This document shows positions 24,947 through 33,694 of a stretch of 40,931 nucleotides of DNA, one piece after another. This DNA comes from Oscillospiraceae bacterium (GTDB taxonomy: Bacteria > Bacillota > Clostridia > Saccharofermentanales > Saccharofermentanaceae): NCBI GenBank assembly GCA_902803695.1, contig CADCQX010000417.1, positions 1 through 40,931 of the forward strand, given 5' to 3'. Numbering within the stretch: position 1 is the first letter of the stretch; the number at the start of each line of letters is the position of its first letter. Under the pieces are notes generated by a model. That model ran no database searches and was not told the origin of the DNA. It saw only the letters and a list, made by a program, of their open reading frames with translations. Made by a program: the position numbers and the translations under genes.

Positions 24947-27325
24947 ATGGTTAACTACAGAAAAGTATCAGCTTGCGCACTCGCAGCAACAATGGTCCTC
25001 GGAATGGGAACGATGATGACTGCCTGCACAAACAAAAGCGGAAAGGCGGAAGTTATTTCTGCAAGCGATACATGGTACAACACAACAAGAATTGTTTTGA
25101 AAGACAGCTACGACCCGGCAGATTATGAGCTCATCCAGCACGACCAACCGATGGTCTGCGGAGACAAGTACGTAGTTCTTTACGCAGGACTTAAGAAGAT
25201 GCCTGCAGGAGCATTCACAGATCCGAACTTTGATTACAACTCATACCTGGTAAGCGACCTTGTGGAATTTGATAAAGACGGAAATGAGATCCGAACACTT
25301 CATTTGAATGACATGATTGTTAAATCAGCAGATTATGTAGCTCAGGTAACATCAGTTGTTCCTTCCGAAAAAGGTGTAGGAATCTACTATATCAATCAGA
25401 AGACAAAGGCTCTTACCCTGGACGTTGAAAATTCATATGCAGAGATCGACCTTGAGACAGGCGAATTAGTCGGCGAACCACAGTTGCTTGAACTCGGAAA
25501 GCAGGCTTATGTTGCTAAGGTCGTTAATGCTGAAGGATATGACTGCCTCGAAGTAAGCGATGAAAACTTTCAGATCGTTTTCTATAAGGACGGCAAGCAG
25601 GTAAGCAAGACTGATTTCGATAAGGATATCGGTAAAGATAAAGTCGGATATATCGACAGCATGTATGGTAACGGCGCAGGAAAGCTTCTCGTTCAGGCAT
25701 ACTCCGACGGAGATACGATCACTCTTGAAGTAGATCCTCAGTCAGGTAAGGCTCAGCAGATTGAGACAGATGCAGATATCCTTAAGAAGCATTACACATA
25801 TTTCGAAGGAAATGAGTACTGCCTCACTTCAGACGGTATCAAGAAACTGAATGCTTCAGGCGAAGAGGAAGATTTCATCATGTTTGATGACTGCAATATC
25901 AACAGAAACGAGTCAAACGGAGGAAATATCCTTGCTGCTACTGAGAATGGCGCAGTATTGGCATGCACAGGTTTCCAGTCAGACAACTATTTTGAGCAGG
26001 CTCCTACGGTAATCTATACTTTCGAAAAGGCTGACTCAAATCCTAACGAAGGTAAGAAGGTCCTCAAGGTAGCTAATCTCAATACAACATTCAGCTATAA
26101 CGAGGCAGAAGGTCTCAGAGTTTTCAATGAGACAAATAAGGATTGCTTTGCAAAAGTAGTTACATATGATGTTGATGACTACAAGGATTCAAAGACAAAA
26201 GGAAACAGTGAGAACGACAGCATCGAGGAAGGCAAGGGCAAGGCACAGCTTGCTAATGCTCTCGCAGTTGAGCTCATGTCAGGTGACGGTCCTGATGTTA
26301 TCCTTGGCGCAGCAGATTATGCCGAACTCTTTAACGAGGATTATCTTGTAGATCTTACAACATATATCGGCGGCGACAACGGACTTGATACATCCAAGTA
26401 CTTTACAAATATCATCGATGCTTCCAAGGAAGACGGCAAGCTCTTCTATATGCCAAATGCATTCGTATTCTCAGGCATCGTATGCGACAAGACAACGATC
26501 CCTTCCGGTGCAGTAGGATTTACACTGGATCAGTATAAGACATTCGTATCCGATACATGTAACGGTGAAGATCCGTATACACTTGACAGCACAAGACTTG
26601 AATTCTTCGAAGAGTGCCTCTCAAACTGCCATGAGGCAATGATCAAGGACGGAAAGGCCAACTTTGATCAGCAGGAATTCAGAGATCTTGCAAACTTCTT
26701 CAAGGACAGCATCCCTGAGCATGTTGATAACGGCGATGAGGATCTCGTGTACGGTATGCCGGAGGATGGTAAGAATGCTTACGTTGCTACTATCGGAAGC
26801 CTCCCGGCACTTGCAATGTATTCACGCTTCGGAGCAAACACAACGGTTGTAGGTCTTCCTTCTTCTGACGGAAAAGGACCTTCAGTATATATCTCGGATT
26901 CCGTTTCGATCTCAGCTAAGTCAGAGAACAAGGACGGAGCATGGGAATTCGTTAAGACAATGAGTAGTGATGAAGTACTTCAGTATGCAGATGCAAATCC
27001 TTTGAACAAGGAAGCACTTGATGCTAAGCTTAAGGAAGCTGAAAAGTTCAACACGGATTACTACAATCTCATCACAGAAGCTTCCGATACACCTATCTCT
27101 GATGAAGAGCTGCCTATGTACGGACTTTATAATCCGGACAGCGGATTGCCGGAATCTTACAAGGCTTCTATCGAGAGTGTAAGCTCTATCACTACATGTG
27201 ATAACGAGATCATGAGTATCGTTATTGAAGAGATCCAGCCGTTCTTTGAAGGACAGAAAGATCTTGACTCTGTTATCGAGATTATCAACAACAGAGCTCA
27301 GACTGTACTTGACGAGAGGAAATAA
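24947..27325 (+). CDS. Large solute-binding lipoprotein with propeller-like N-terminal half
   Basis: The 792-residue lipoprotein has lipobox M24-T-A-C27. It is about twice the usual length of a family 1 sugar-binding protein (400-450). The C-terminal half (from about residue 365, KKVLKVANLNTTFSYNEAEG) has the expected order: ALAVELMSGDGPDVILG, a hinge-like block, LFYMPNAFVFSGIVCDK, ALAMYSRFGANTTVVGLPS, and SENKDGAWEFVKTMSSDEVLQ. The N-terminal half (about 35-360) has repeated strands with D-x-x-G turns such as EFDKDGNE, DLETGEL, DPQSGKA and LNASGEE, which suggests a beta-propeller or similar sheet domain. It is the first gene of an operon with two MalFG-type permeases, so it probably captures a carbohydrate. 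The fused domain may hold a second glycan or sense envelope state. Start by AGGAG 11 bases upstream. Confidence 0.85.
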   Translation: MVNYRKVSACALAATMVLGMGTMMTACTNKSGKAEVISASDTWYNTTRIVLKDSYDPADYELIQHDQPMVCGDKYVVLYAGLKKMPAGAFTDPNFDYNSYLVSDLVEFDKDGNEIRTLHLNDMIVKSADYVAQVTSVVPSEKGVGIYYINQKTKALTLDVENSYAEIDLETGELVGEPQLLELGKQAYVAKVVNAEGYDCLEVSDENFQIVFYKDGKQVSKTDFDKDIGKDKVGYIDSMYGNGAGKLLVQAYSDGDTITLEVDPQSGKAQQIETDADILKKHYTYFEGNEYCLTSDGIKKLNASGEEEDFIMFDDCNINRNESNGGNILAATENGAVLACTGFQSDNYFEQAPTVIYTFEKADSNPNEGKKVLKVANLNTTFSYNEAEGLRVFNETNKDCFAKVVTYDVDDYKDSKTKGNSENDSIEEGKGKAQLANALAVELMSGDGPDVILGAADYAELFNEDYLVDLTTYIGGDNGLDTSKYFTNIIDASKEDGKLFYMPNAFVFSGIVCDKTTIPSGAVGFTLDQYKTFVSDTCNGEDPYTLDSTRLEFFEECLSNCHEAMIKDGKANFDQQEFRDLANFFKDSIPEHVDNGDEDLVYGMPEDGKNAYVATIGSLPALAMYSRFGANTTVVGLPSSDGKGPSVYISDSVSISAKSENKDGAWEFVKTMSSDEVLQYADANPLNKEALDAKLKEAEKFNTDYYNLITEASDTPISDEELPMYGLYNPDSGLPESYKASIESVSSITTCDNEIMSIVIEEIQPFFEGQKDLDSVIEIINNRAQTVLDERK

Positions 27326-27424
27326 GTATGAAACAGTAGGTTAAACAAGGGAACAAAACGCGGATTTGATTCGTCATATAGTTGTTCCCAAAGAGAACGA
27401 AAAACTTTATGTCCCAACAACACC

Positions 27425-27460
27425 TCCCGGGATTTACTTCCCGGGGGGTAAATCTCGGGG
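27425..27460 (+). promoter_or_regulatory. Strong intra-operon hairpin
   Basis: A 12- to 13-bp stem, CCCGGGATTTAC against GTAAATCTCGGG with one G-U pair, encloses the loop TTCCCGGGGG. No T-tract follows and no promoter is obvious before the next gene. It lies in the 186-base gap between the binding-protein gene and the permease genes. The best reading is an mRNA-stability or partial attenuation element giving more binding protein than permease. Confidence 0.7.
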
Positions 27461-27511
27461 TGGCCATCTGCTAAAATATTGAAGACTAATTTACAAGGGA
27501 AGTAATATAAA

Positions 27512-28459
27512 ATGTCAGAGAAACAACAACAAAGAGGAGAGGTTCTGCTTAAGAGATCCGAGCTCAACAAACAGAAGAAGCGTCTCCACAGAAGAAGAAA
27601 GATCCTTGACTGGGGAGTATTTACGGGCTACTTGCTCCCGAGCCTTCTTGGAGTATTCCTTTTCTTCTTCATGCCGCTTTTGATGCTCCTCAAGACCTCG
27701 TTCCAGAAATCATCCACAAATACTGATTTCGTGGGATTCACAAACTACACCAGAGTTATTACAAACGGTGCTTTCAAGGATGCATCCATAAATACTCTTA
27801 CTTTTGCATTGATAGCGGTTCCGCTTGCAATCGTATTGGCGCTTTTGATCGCCCTTCTTTTGAACAGCGGTATGCCTGGCAAGAGTATTTTTAGAAGTAT
27901 CCTTTTGAACCCTATGATGGTTCCGGTTGCATCCATCGTTTTGATCTGGCAGGTTTTCTTCAGCTACAACGGTGTTATCAACGGTTGGCTCGGAAACCTT
28001 TTCGGACTGGACAAGATAGACTGGCTCAAATCATCATATGCGCAGATAGTTATCCTTATCATGTTCATCTGGAAGAACCTCGGCTACAACATGGTATTGT
28101 TCCTTGCGGCTCTTAATAATATTCCTACTGAAGTTATCGAGTCCGCGAAAATGGATGGTGCAGGTCCGGTCAAGAGATTCTTCGCAATCAAGATGCACTA
28201 CTTAAGCTCAACGATCTTCTTCGTAGGAATCATGTCGCTCATCAATTCCTTCAAGATCTTCCGTGAGGTTTACCTCCTGACGGGTGACTACCCGTTCGAT
28301 ACACTTTACATGCTCCAGCATTACATGAACAACGCGTTCAGACATCTGGATTACTCCAGACTTTCTTCCGGAGCGATCATCATGTGTATCGTAATGATCA
28401 TTATCGTCGGCTTCCTCTTCTTTGCAGAGGCTAAGTTCGGCGGAGACATCGAGGAGTAA
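27512..28459 (+). CDS. Sugar-type ABC importer permease (MalF/UgpA family)
   Basis: The 315-residue membrane protein has six hydrophobic segments after a basic cytosolic N-terminus of about 35 residues (KKRLHRRRKILDWG). The cytoplasmic coupling loop carries the EAA motif as EVIESAKMDGAGPVKRFFAIKMHYL, the site where the ATPase docks. The PSLLGVFLFFFMPLL and FVGFTNYTRV blocks are typical of the MalF/UgpA side of carbohydrate importers. It partners with the next gene. No ATPase is encoded nearby, as is common in Firmicutes that share an MsmX/MsiK-type ATPase among importers. Confidence 0.92.
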   Translation: MSEKQQQRGEVLLKRSELNKQKKRLHRRRKILDWGVFTGYLLPSLLGVFLFFFMPLLMLLKTSFQKSSTNTDFVGFTNYTRVITNGAFKDASINTLTFALIAVPLAIVLALLIALLLNSGMPGKSIFRSILLNPMMVPVASIVLIWQVFFSYNGVINGWLGNLFGLDKIDWLKSSYAQIVILIMFIWKNLGYNMVLFLAALNNIPTEVIESAKMDGAGPVKRFFAIKMHYLSSTIFFVGIMSLINSFKIFREVYLLTGDYPFDTLYMLQHYMNNAFRHLDYSRLSSGAIIMCIVMIIIVGFLFFAEAKFGGDIEE

Positions 28460-28462
28460 GCC

Positions 28463-29536
28463 ATGGCAACATACAGAAACGAAGAATTAGTACGTAAACA
28501 AAGAAAACTTGCGGCTACCCAGGCAAGACGTAAGGTCTACACCCAGGTCGAAAAGCCGGTCAGCAAGTTTGATCATATGTCGCCTGATGAAAGAGAGGCT
28601 TTCTTCGCCAAAGAGCGTAAAAGGGCAGGAAAGGTTCTCAAGAGAAGGAACGGCTTCATCAAGGCAGCCATGGGACTCGGCATCGCGGTCGCAATCCTCG
28701 CATCGGTCATGGCACTCGTTCCGATCTTTTATACATTTATCAACTCGTTCATGTCTTCAGCGGAGATCCAGGACAACTACGGAGTTATCTTCCAGAGTTT
28801 GTCGGGTCACGCGGGAGATAAGGGAGCCACTTATCTTGATAAGACGCCGGTGCTCCGAATGGTCCCTGAGAGGGTTACGCTCGAGCAGTACAAGACACTC
28901 CTGTTCATGAGCCCTGCATACCTCCTCAAGTTCTGGAACTCCGTCATCATGGTAGTTCCGATCGTTCTGGGTCAGCTCGTCGTGGCATCTCTTGCATCAT
29001 ATAGTTTTGCCCGTTATCGAAAAAGAAGGCGAGAGATCCTGTTCTTCTCCTACGTCATCCTGATGTTGATGCCTTTCCAGGTAACGTTGGTTCCGAACTA
29101 CATGATCGCGGATAAGCTCCACCTGATAGATTCGTTCTGGTCGATCATACTGCCTGGTATCTTCTCGACGTTCAGCTGCTTCCTTCTTACGAAGTACATG
29201 AGACAGATACCGTCCTCCTACATCGAAGCTGCTAAGCTTGACGGAGCGACCGAGTGGCAGATCTTCACCAAGATCGCACTTCCTACTTGTAAGAGCGCTA
29301 TATTCGCTCTGGCAATATTGCTGTTCATCGACTATTGGAACATGGTTGAGCAGCCGTTGGTACTTCTTACCGACGAACAGAAACAACCGTTATCGGTCTT
29401 CCTGTCGCAGATAAACGAAGCTGAGATAGGAATAGCATTTGCGGCCTCCGCACTTTACATGATACCGGCACTCCTTATATTCCTTTGGGGTGAAGAGTAT
29501 CTCGTCGAAGGTATTTCGCATTCGGGAATTAAGTAA
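28463..29536 (+). CDS. Sugar-type ABC importer permease (MalG/UgpE family) with long basic N-terminus
   Basis: The 357-residue partner permease is longer than the usual 270-300 because of a highly charged cytosolic N-terminus of about 70 residues (KRKRAGKVLKRR region). It also has an enlarged first external loop (NSFMSSAEIQDNYG to LLFMSP). Six membrane segments follow the family pattern, with SYSFARYRKRRREILFF and the EAA motif SYIEAAKLDGATEWQIFTKI. GAGGAG lies six bases before the ATG. It starts three bases after the previous stop, so the two permeases are made together as a heterodimer. Confidence 0.92.
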   Translation: MATYRNEELVRKQRKLAATQARRKVYTQVEKPVSKFDHMSPDEREAFFAKERKRAGKVLKRRNGFIKAAMGLGIAVAILASVMALVPIFYTFINSFMSSAEIQDNYGVIFQSLSGHAGDKGATYLDKTPVLRMVPERVTLEQYKTLLFMSPAYLLKFWNSVIMVVPIVLGQLVVASLASYSFARYRKRRREILFFSYVILMLMPFQVTLVPNYMIADKLHLIDSFWSIILPGIFSTFSCFLLTKYMRQIPSSYIEAAKLDGATEWQIFTKIALPTCKSAIFALAILLFIDYWNMVEQPLVLLTDEQKQPLSVFLSQINEAEIGIAFAASALYMIPALLIFLWGEEYLVEGISHSGIK

Positions 29537-29577
29537 AAAAATGACAAAGATATATAAGATACAATTGGAGGCGTAAT

Positions 29578-31359
29578 ATGGCTGATAAGAAGAAAACTAG
29601 AAGATGGGTTATAAGAGCGATCGTTACATTTTTGGCGGTCATGCTCCTTCTGACATTTTTCTCGAATACTATTATGAATGCAACGATCCCGAAGGTCGTA
29701 GCAGAATATGCACAGTGGGGCAACCTCTCCTTCACGAATTCCGCGAAGGGAACAACGGTATGCTCCAACCAGACTGACTTTAAGGCTCCTAAGTCTCTCG
29801 AAGGACGTAAGATCAAGGAGATCTCGGCATCAGACTACGAAAACGTAGCTGAGGGTCAGGCTGTTATCACTCTTTATGAAGTTGAAGATACTTCTACTTA
29901 TGACACAACCGTAGAGGAATACGAGGACCTTAAGAAGTCCATTTACTACGATTCAAAGACACCGACAACTGACTCAACAAAGTCCTTTAAGGATACCGTT
30001 GATACAGCTAAGGAAACAGTAGAATCTGCTAACAAGAGCTACGCAGAGTCCAAGGAAAAGGATTCCACGATCGCTAATGCCCAGAGCTCACTCGAGAGCA
30101 AACAGGCAGAACTTACGGCAGTAGAAGCAGAGATCGAGGCTGCTTCCGCTACAGTAGAGGAATATGAGACAACAGTAGCATCCCTCAAGAGCCAGCTCGA
30201 GAGAGTAGAAAAGAAGATTGAGGAAGTAAAGAACGCTCCTACAGCTACACCTACAGCTGAGCCTACAGCAACTCCTACATCCGATCCTTCTGATCCGTCA
30301 GATCCTACTACTTCATCGGACCCTACAACACAGACAGATCCTACAACTACAGAACCTACAACAACAGAGCCTTCACTTCCTAACACACTTGATGAGCTCG
30401 AGGCTCAGAAGGAAGACCTCGAAGGACAGATCGCTGACGCAGAGGCAGTACTCGAGGATGCAAAGAGCAGACTTTCTTCCAATTCCGAGAAGAAGGCCGA
30501 ACTCAATAGTGACATCTCTGATCTTCAGAGCACCATCACTTCCGCAAGCCAGCTTCTGGATGAGGACGATGCAAAGAACGCTCTCGATAAGGCAAACAAG
30601 AGCTACTCAGATGCTCAGAAGGACCTTTCCGATGCACAGGTAAATGCAGGCATCAATGAAGAGAAGGCAGCTGATGCAAAGGCTAAGAATGACAAGAAGC
30701 TTAAGGATTACGAAGATAAGATCAAGGAGATGGAAGAGAGCATCAACACTATTGACATCAAGTCTCCTAAGACAGGTGTTATGACTAACATCCGTGTTAA
30801 TCAGGATGATGTTATCCACGAAGGTGACGTACTGTTCTCAGTAATGCCTGACTGGGAGGATATCGAATGTACAGTTGAGTTCAATTTCTCAACAGATCAA
30901 GCTCAGTCCTTCTATAACGGAATGGAGTTGGAGTGTGATACACACGGAATCGACAAGGTTGTCGTTATCTCCATTAAGCCTGACAAGACTTCCCCTAGAG
31001 ACAGAAGAGTAGTTAAGTGCCAGGTTCAGGCTGAGACTCTCTATCCGGGTGAGGAGATCACCGTAATCGCAGGCCAGTCCAACAAGAACTATGATAATGT
31101 CGTTCCAAGCAGCGCAGTTATTACAGATAACTCAGGTGACTTTGTATATGCGCTCATCGAGAAGTCCACTCCTCTCGGAACAAAGTACACTGTAAAGAAG
31201 ATCGAAGTTGACATCGAGGCTACAGACGGAGCAAGAACAGCCATCAAGGCTAAGGGCGACGGAAAGCTCGATTCCAAGTATCAGTACATTACACGAAGCG
31301 AAGAACCTCTTAAGGACGGTGACCGCGTAAGACTTCAGGATTACAGCAAGAAGGAGTGA
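29578..31359 (+). CDS. HlyD-like membrane-fusion/adaptor protein with coiled-coil hairpin
   Basis: The 593-residue protein has one N-terminal membrane segment (about residues 9-30), then a beta segment with a lipoyl-like half (IKEISASDYENVAEGQAVITLYEV). A long helix follows (about 120-215), then a Thr/Pro/Ser/Asp linker (about 217-265) and a second long helix (about 268-395). The matching lipoyl half is IDIKSPKTGVMTNIRVNQDDVIHEGDVLFSVM. After it come beta-barrel and membrane-proximal segments. This is the order of HlyD/MacA-type adaptors. The linker at the hairpin tip is unusual. It sits in the importer operon (41 bases after the permease; GGAGG at 29567), directly before a MacB-core-like gene. 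Role: probably an extracytoplasmic scaffold for that partner. Confidence 0.82.
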   Translation: MADKKKTRRWVIRAIVTFLAVMLLLTFFSNTIMNATIPKVVAEYAQWGNLSFTNSAKGTTVCSNQTDFKAPKSLEGRKIKEISASDYENVAEGQAVITLYEVEDTSTYDTTVEEYEDLKKSIYYDSKTPTTDSTKSFKDTVDTAKETVESANKSYAESKEKDSTIANAQSSLESKQAELTAVEAEIEAASATVEEYETTVASLKSQLERVEKKIEEVKNAPTATPTAEPTATPTSDPSDPSDPTTSSDPTTQTDPTTTEPTTTEPSLPNTLDELEAQKEDLEGQIADAEAVLEDAKSRLSSNSEKKAELNSDISDLQSTITSASQLLDEDDAKNALDKANKSYSDAQKDLSDAQVNAGINEEKAADAKAKNDKKLKDYEDKIKEMEESINTIDIKSPKTGVMTNIRVNQDDVIHEGDVLFSVMPDWEDIECTVEFNFSTDQAQSFYNGMELECDTHGIDKVVVISIKPDKTSPRDRRVVKCQVQAETLYPGEEITVIAGQSNKNYDNVVPSSAVITDNSGDFVYALIEKSTPLGTKYTVKKIEVDIEATDGARTAIKAKGDGKLDSKYQYITRSEEPLKDGDRVRLQDYSKKE

Positions 31360-31365
31360 CGCCTG

Positions 31366-32637
31366 ATGGGTATTATCAATTGGATCAAGGATTACTGGCG
31401 CGACATCAGAAAGTCCACCGGTAAGACCTTCAAAAATGTTGTCCTGACGGCGCATTTCTGGGTCATCCTCGTAGCATTGGGACTAATAATCTCCATGTCT
31501 GTAATGATATTCGGAACGCTGAATGCCAGAAAAGACCAGAACATGGCCGAGTACTGGCAGAACGGCGGCAAGACCGAGTACCGTCAGATGAGTGTTTTCG
31601 CGAAGGGAAACAGGACTGATCTTTATGCTCCTATCGTTTCTCTCGGAGAGAACCAGTCAATTACGAAGGAAGACATCGTAAAGGTTCGTAAGGAACTTCA
31701 GGGTACGGTCGATTCAGGAAAGACGATCAAGAAAAAGAAGTCATCTTCGGAAGTAAAACCGACTGGCTGGAATGATTGTTATTCCACGACTTTCAAGGCA
31801 AACGGAAGTTACACAAAGTGGATGGAGATCAACGGAAGCAACAGAGCGGCTACAAAGAATTTTGAAGCTGAGGTTGTTGCAGTAGGAGGAGACTTCCAGT
31901 CCTTCCATCCGTTCGAATATATGGACGGCGGATTCCTTCCGCTCGACGAATATGATCCTAACCAGATCGTCATCAACGACGAGCTTGCTTGGACACTCTT
32001 TAAGTCATATTCAGTATCAGGTCAGAAGATCCAGATGTTTGGCGAAGATATGACCATTGTCGGTGTAGTCCGCGAGAAGAAGACCAAGATCGACAGGATC
32101 ACGGGATCAGAGACCCTTAGGGTATTCTGTTACTTCAGCAAGATCGACGATATGTCGAGAAACGGATTTTTCTCCGCTGATACGGGATCAGACGATGAGA
32201 ACACCAACCCTTCAGGACCTGCAATCGCCATCTCATGTTACGAGGCTATGCTTCCTGAAGCAGTCCGCGGTGTAGCAAGAACAGATATTATCAACGCGTT
32301 GCCTTCGTATAACATGAACGACCCTCAGTATCTTGTTGTCAGCAACACGGGCCGCTTCAGAGTGGACAAGATATATGACCATAATATGCCTATAGGTGAA
32401 TTCGAAAACAAGACCTCCGGATACGAGTTCCCATATTGGGAGAAGGCATCCATTCTCGCCACACAGAGGCTGTTCCTTATGGAGGCAGCATTGCTGATCG
32501 GCGGTATCCTTCTGATCATCGGTATCATTATCATGATCCTGAGACTCAGAAAACCGGGAGGAAAATTCGACCAGGTCGAAGAGGAACCGGATGAGGACGA
32601 GATCCCTAATGAAGTCGCCATTGAAATGACTCGATAA
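31366..32637 (+). CDS. MacB periplasmic-core-like membrane protein with only two membrane segments
   Basis: In this 423-residue protein a first membrane segment (about 27-50) and a last one (about 373-398) flank an extracytoplasmic domain of about 320 residues. That domain has traits of the MacB/FtsX-family core: a DGGFLPLDEYDPNQIVINDELAWTL-like block with IGVV-like MTIVGVVREK after it. A full MacB or FtsX permease would have three more C-terminal segments and often an ATPase; both are missing. The C-terminus is an acidic tail (EEEPDEDEIPNE). It follows the HlyD-like gene by six bases (AAGGAG at 31351) and is the last gene before a terminator, so the pair mimics MacA/MacB without a motor. Family assignment is moderately sure; function is unknown. 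Confidence 0.7.
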   Translation: MGIINWIKDYWRDIRKSTGKTFKNVVLTAHFWVILVALGLIISMSVMIFGTLNARKDQNMAEYWQNGGKTEYRQMSVFAKGNRTDLYAPIVSLGENQSITKEDIVKVRKELQGTVDSGKTIKKKKSSSEVKPTGWNDCYSTTFKANGSYTKWMEINGSNRAATKNFEAEVVAVGGDFQSFHPFEYMDGGFLPLDEYDPNQIVINDELAWTLFKSYSVSGQKIQMFGEDMTIVGVVREKKTKIDRITGSETLRVFCYFSKIDDMSRNGFFSADTGSDDENTNPSGPAIAISCYEAMLPEAVRGVARTDIINALPSYNMNDPQYLVVSNTGRFRVDKIYDHNMPIGEFENKTSGYEFPYWEKASILATQRLFLMEAALLIGGILLIIGIIIMILRLRKPGGKFDQVEEEPDEDEIPNEVAIEMTR

Positions 32638-32655
32638 TGAAATATTAGTTACATA

Positions 32656-32695
32656 AGCGGGAAGTATAATCATAGTGATTACTTCCCGCTTTTTT
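32656..32695 (+). terminator. Terminator of the importer/HlyD/MacB-core operon
   Basis: The 11-bp perfect stem AGCGGGAAGTA / TACTTCCCGCT is followed by a run of T. It begins 19 bases after the last stop. A TATAAT word lies inside the stem-loop (32665-32670) and could be a -10 for the lipoprotein genes downstream, though no good -35 is seen. Confidence 0.92.
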
Positions 32696-32729
32696 GCGGC
32701 GTTTTTTAGGGGAATGTCGGAGGTGTCTT

Positions 32730-33680
32730 ATGAAAAACAGAACTAGAGCAGCGATCGTTGTTATGGTATCAACACTTATCCTTGTATCATGTGCGGTTGA
32801 TAAGGAGGGACTTTCCAGAGACACCAAAAAACTTGCCGATATTGTGTCGGGTAACGATGCCGAAGAAGAGGTATATGAAGTTGAAGAACCAACTGATGCA
32901 ATCATAACGGAGACAACCATCGAGGAGACAGAGGCTCCTGAGGTCATAGAGGAGACCACACCGTCGCCTACACCGATCCCAACGGCAACACCTACTCCTT
33001 CGCCGACTCCTACACCGGAAGTTGAGCCTGTTTCCAGAGTTGATTTTTCGGAACTTATCGATAACGAGATAATCGAAGGCTTCACTGTTGAAGAAGAGGA
33101 GTTCAGGGAGAACTACGGACTCGAGGATAACGAATTTGTTGTTTTCGAAGGAAAAAGACTTCTGATATCAATGGATAATAATGATGTTCCTGCAAATTCA
33201 GTCAACCTTATCCTGAACGGATTTTATAAAGAGGCTGAGGGCATCTACGGAAGATATTGCGACGAAGCTCAGGCCGAGTACGATCTTACAAAGGAGATCC
33301 TCTACCAGGGCTACGTAAAGGTTAATTACGAATACAAGTACAATGACAGACTCATCGCCGTCAGGATGAACTATGAGGCATCCATGAGCGAGGAGGAGAA
33401 GGACATCAAGAACGAGCTCGAGATGTTCGACATGTACACGGCTTCAAGAGTCACGCTCTTCGACATCACGGGCAATCCTGACGCTCTCATCGAGCTGATG
33501 CTCCAGGAGTTTGACGAAGATGTTCCAAAAGAATATGATGTTATCATGCTCGCGCCTGATTCGGATGAAGAACTCATGATTTGGATGGTCTCCGATGGTA
33601 ATTTCTACAGGGAGCATATAGCTATCGAAGATGTTACGCCGTACCTTAACAGATACGGACTGTCCGTTTTCGGAGGCTGA
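32730..33680 (+). CDS. Lipoprotein of unknown function with Pro/Thr linker
   Basis: The start is ATG 32730 behind GGAGGTG (32719-32725); a longer in-frame start at 32694 falls in the terminator. The 316-residue protein has a lipobox L18-V-S-C21, an acidic stretch, a Pro/Thr/Glu linker (about residues 75-100, PSPTP/TPTP repeats), and a globular domain to the end. That domain is acidic, with YVKVNYEYKYNDRLIAVRMNYE and ends near AIEDVTPYLNRYGLS. The last segment recalls the end of DUF3298/RsiV-like domains, but the match is weak and I do not assign it. It is 14 bases upstream of a second lipoprotein gene, probably co-transcribed. Confidence 0.85.
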   Translation: MKNRTRAAIVVMVSTLILVSCAVDKEGLSRDTKKLADIVSGNDAEEEVYEVEEPTDAIITETTIEETEAPEVIEETTPSPTPIPTATPTPSPTPTPEVEPVSRVDFSELIDNEIIEGFTVEEEEFRENYGLEDNEFVVFEGKRLLISMDNNDVPANSVNLILNGFYKEAEGIYGRYCDEAQAEYDLTKEILYQGYVKVNYEYKYNDRLIAVRMNYEASMSEEEKDIKNELEMFDMYTASRVTLFDITGNPDALIELMLQEFDEDVPKEYDVIMLAPDSDEELMIWMVSDGNFYREHIAIEDVTPYLNRYGLSVFGG

Positions 33681-33694
33681 TAACGGAGGAATTA

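Noticed and set aside
27425..27460. Rho-independent terminator
   Set aside because: The stem is strong but the bases after it are TGGCCATCTG with no T-run, and downstream permease genes lack another clear promoter.
29578..32637. A classical MacAB efflux pump
   Set aside because: There is no ATPase domain, the MacB-like protein lacks the C-terminal helix bundle, and the operon starts with importer genes.
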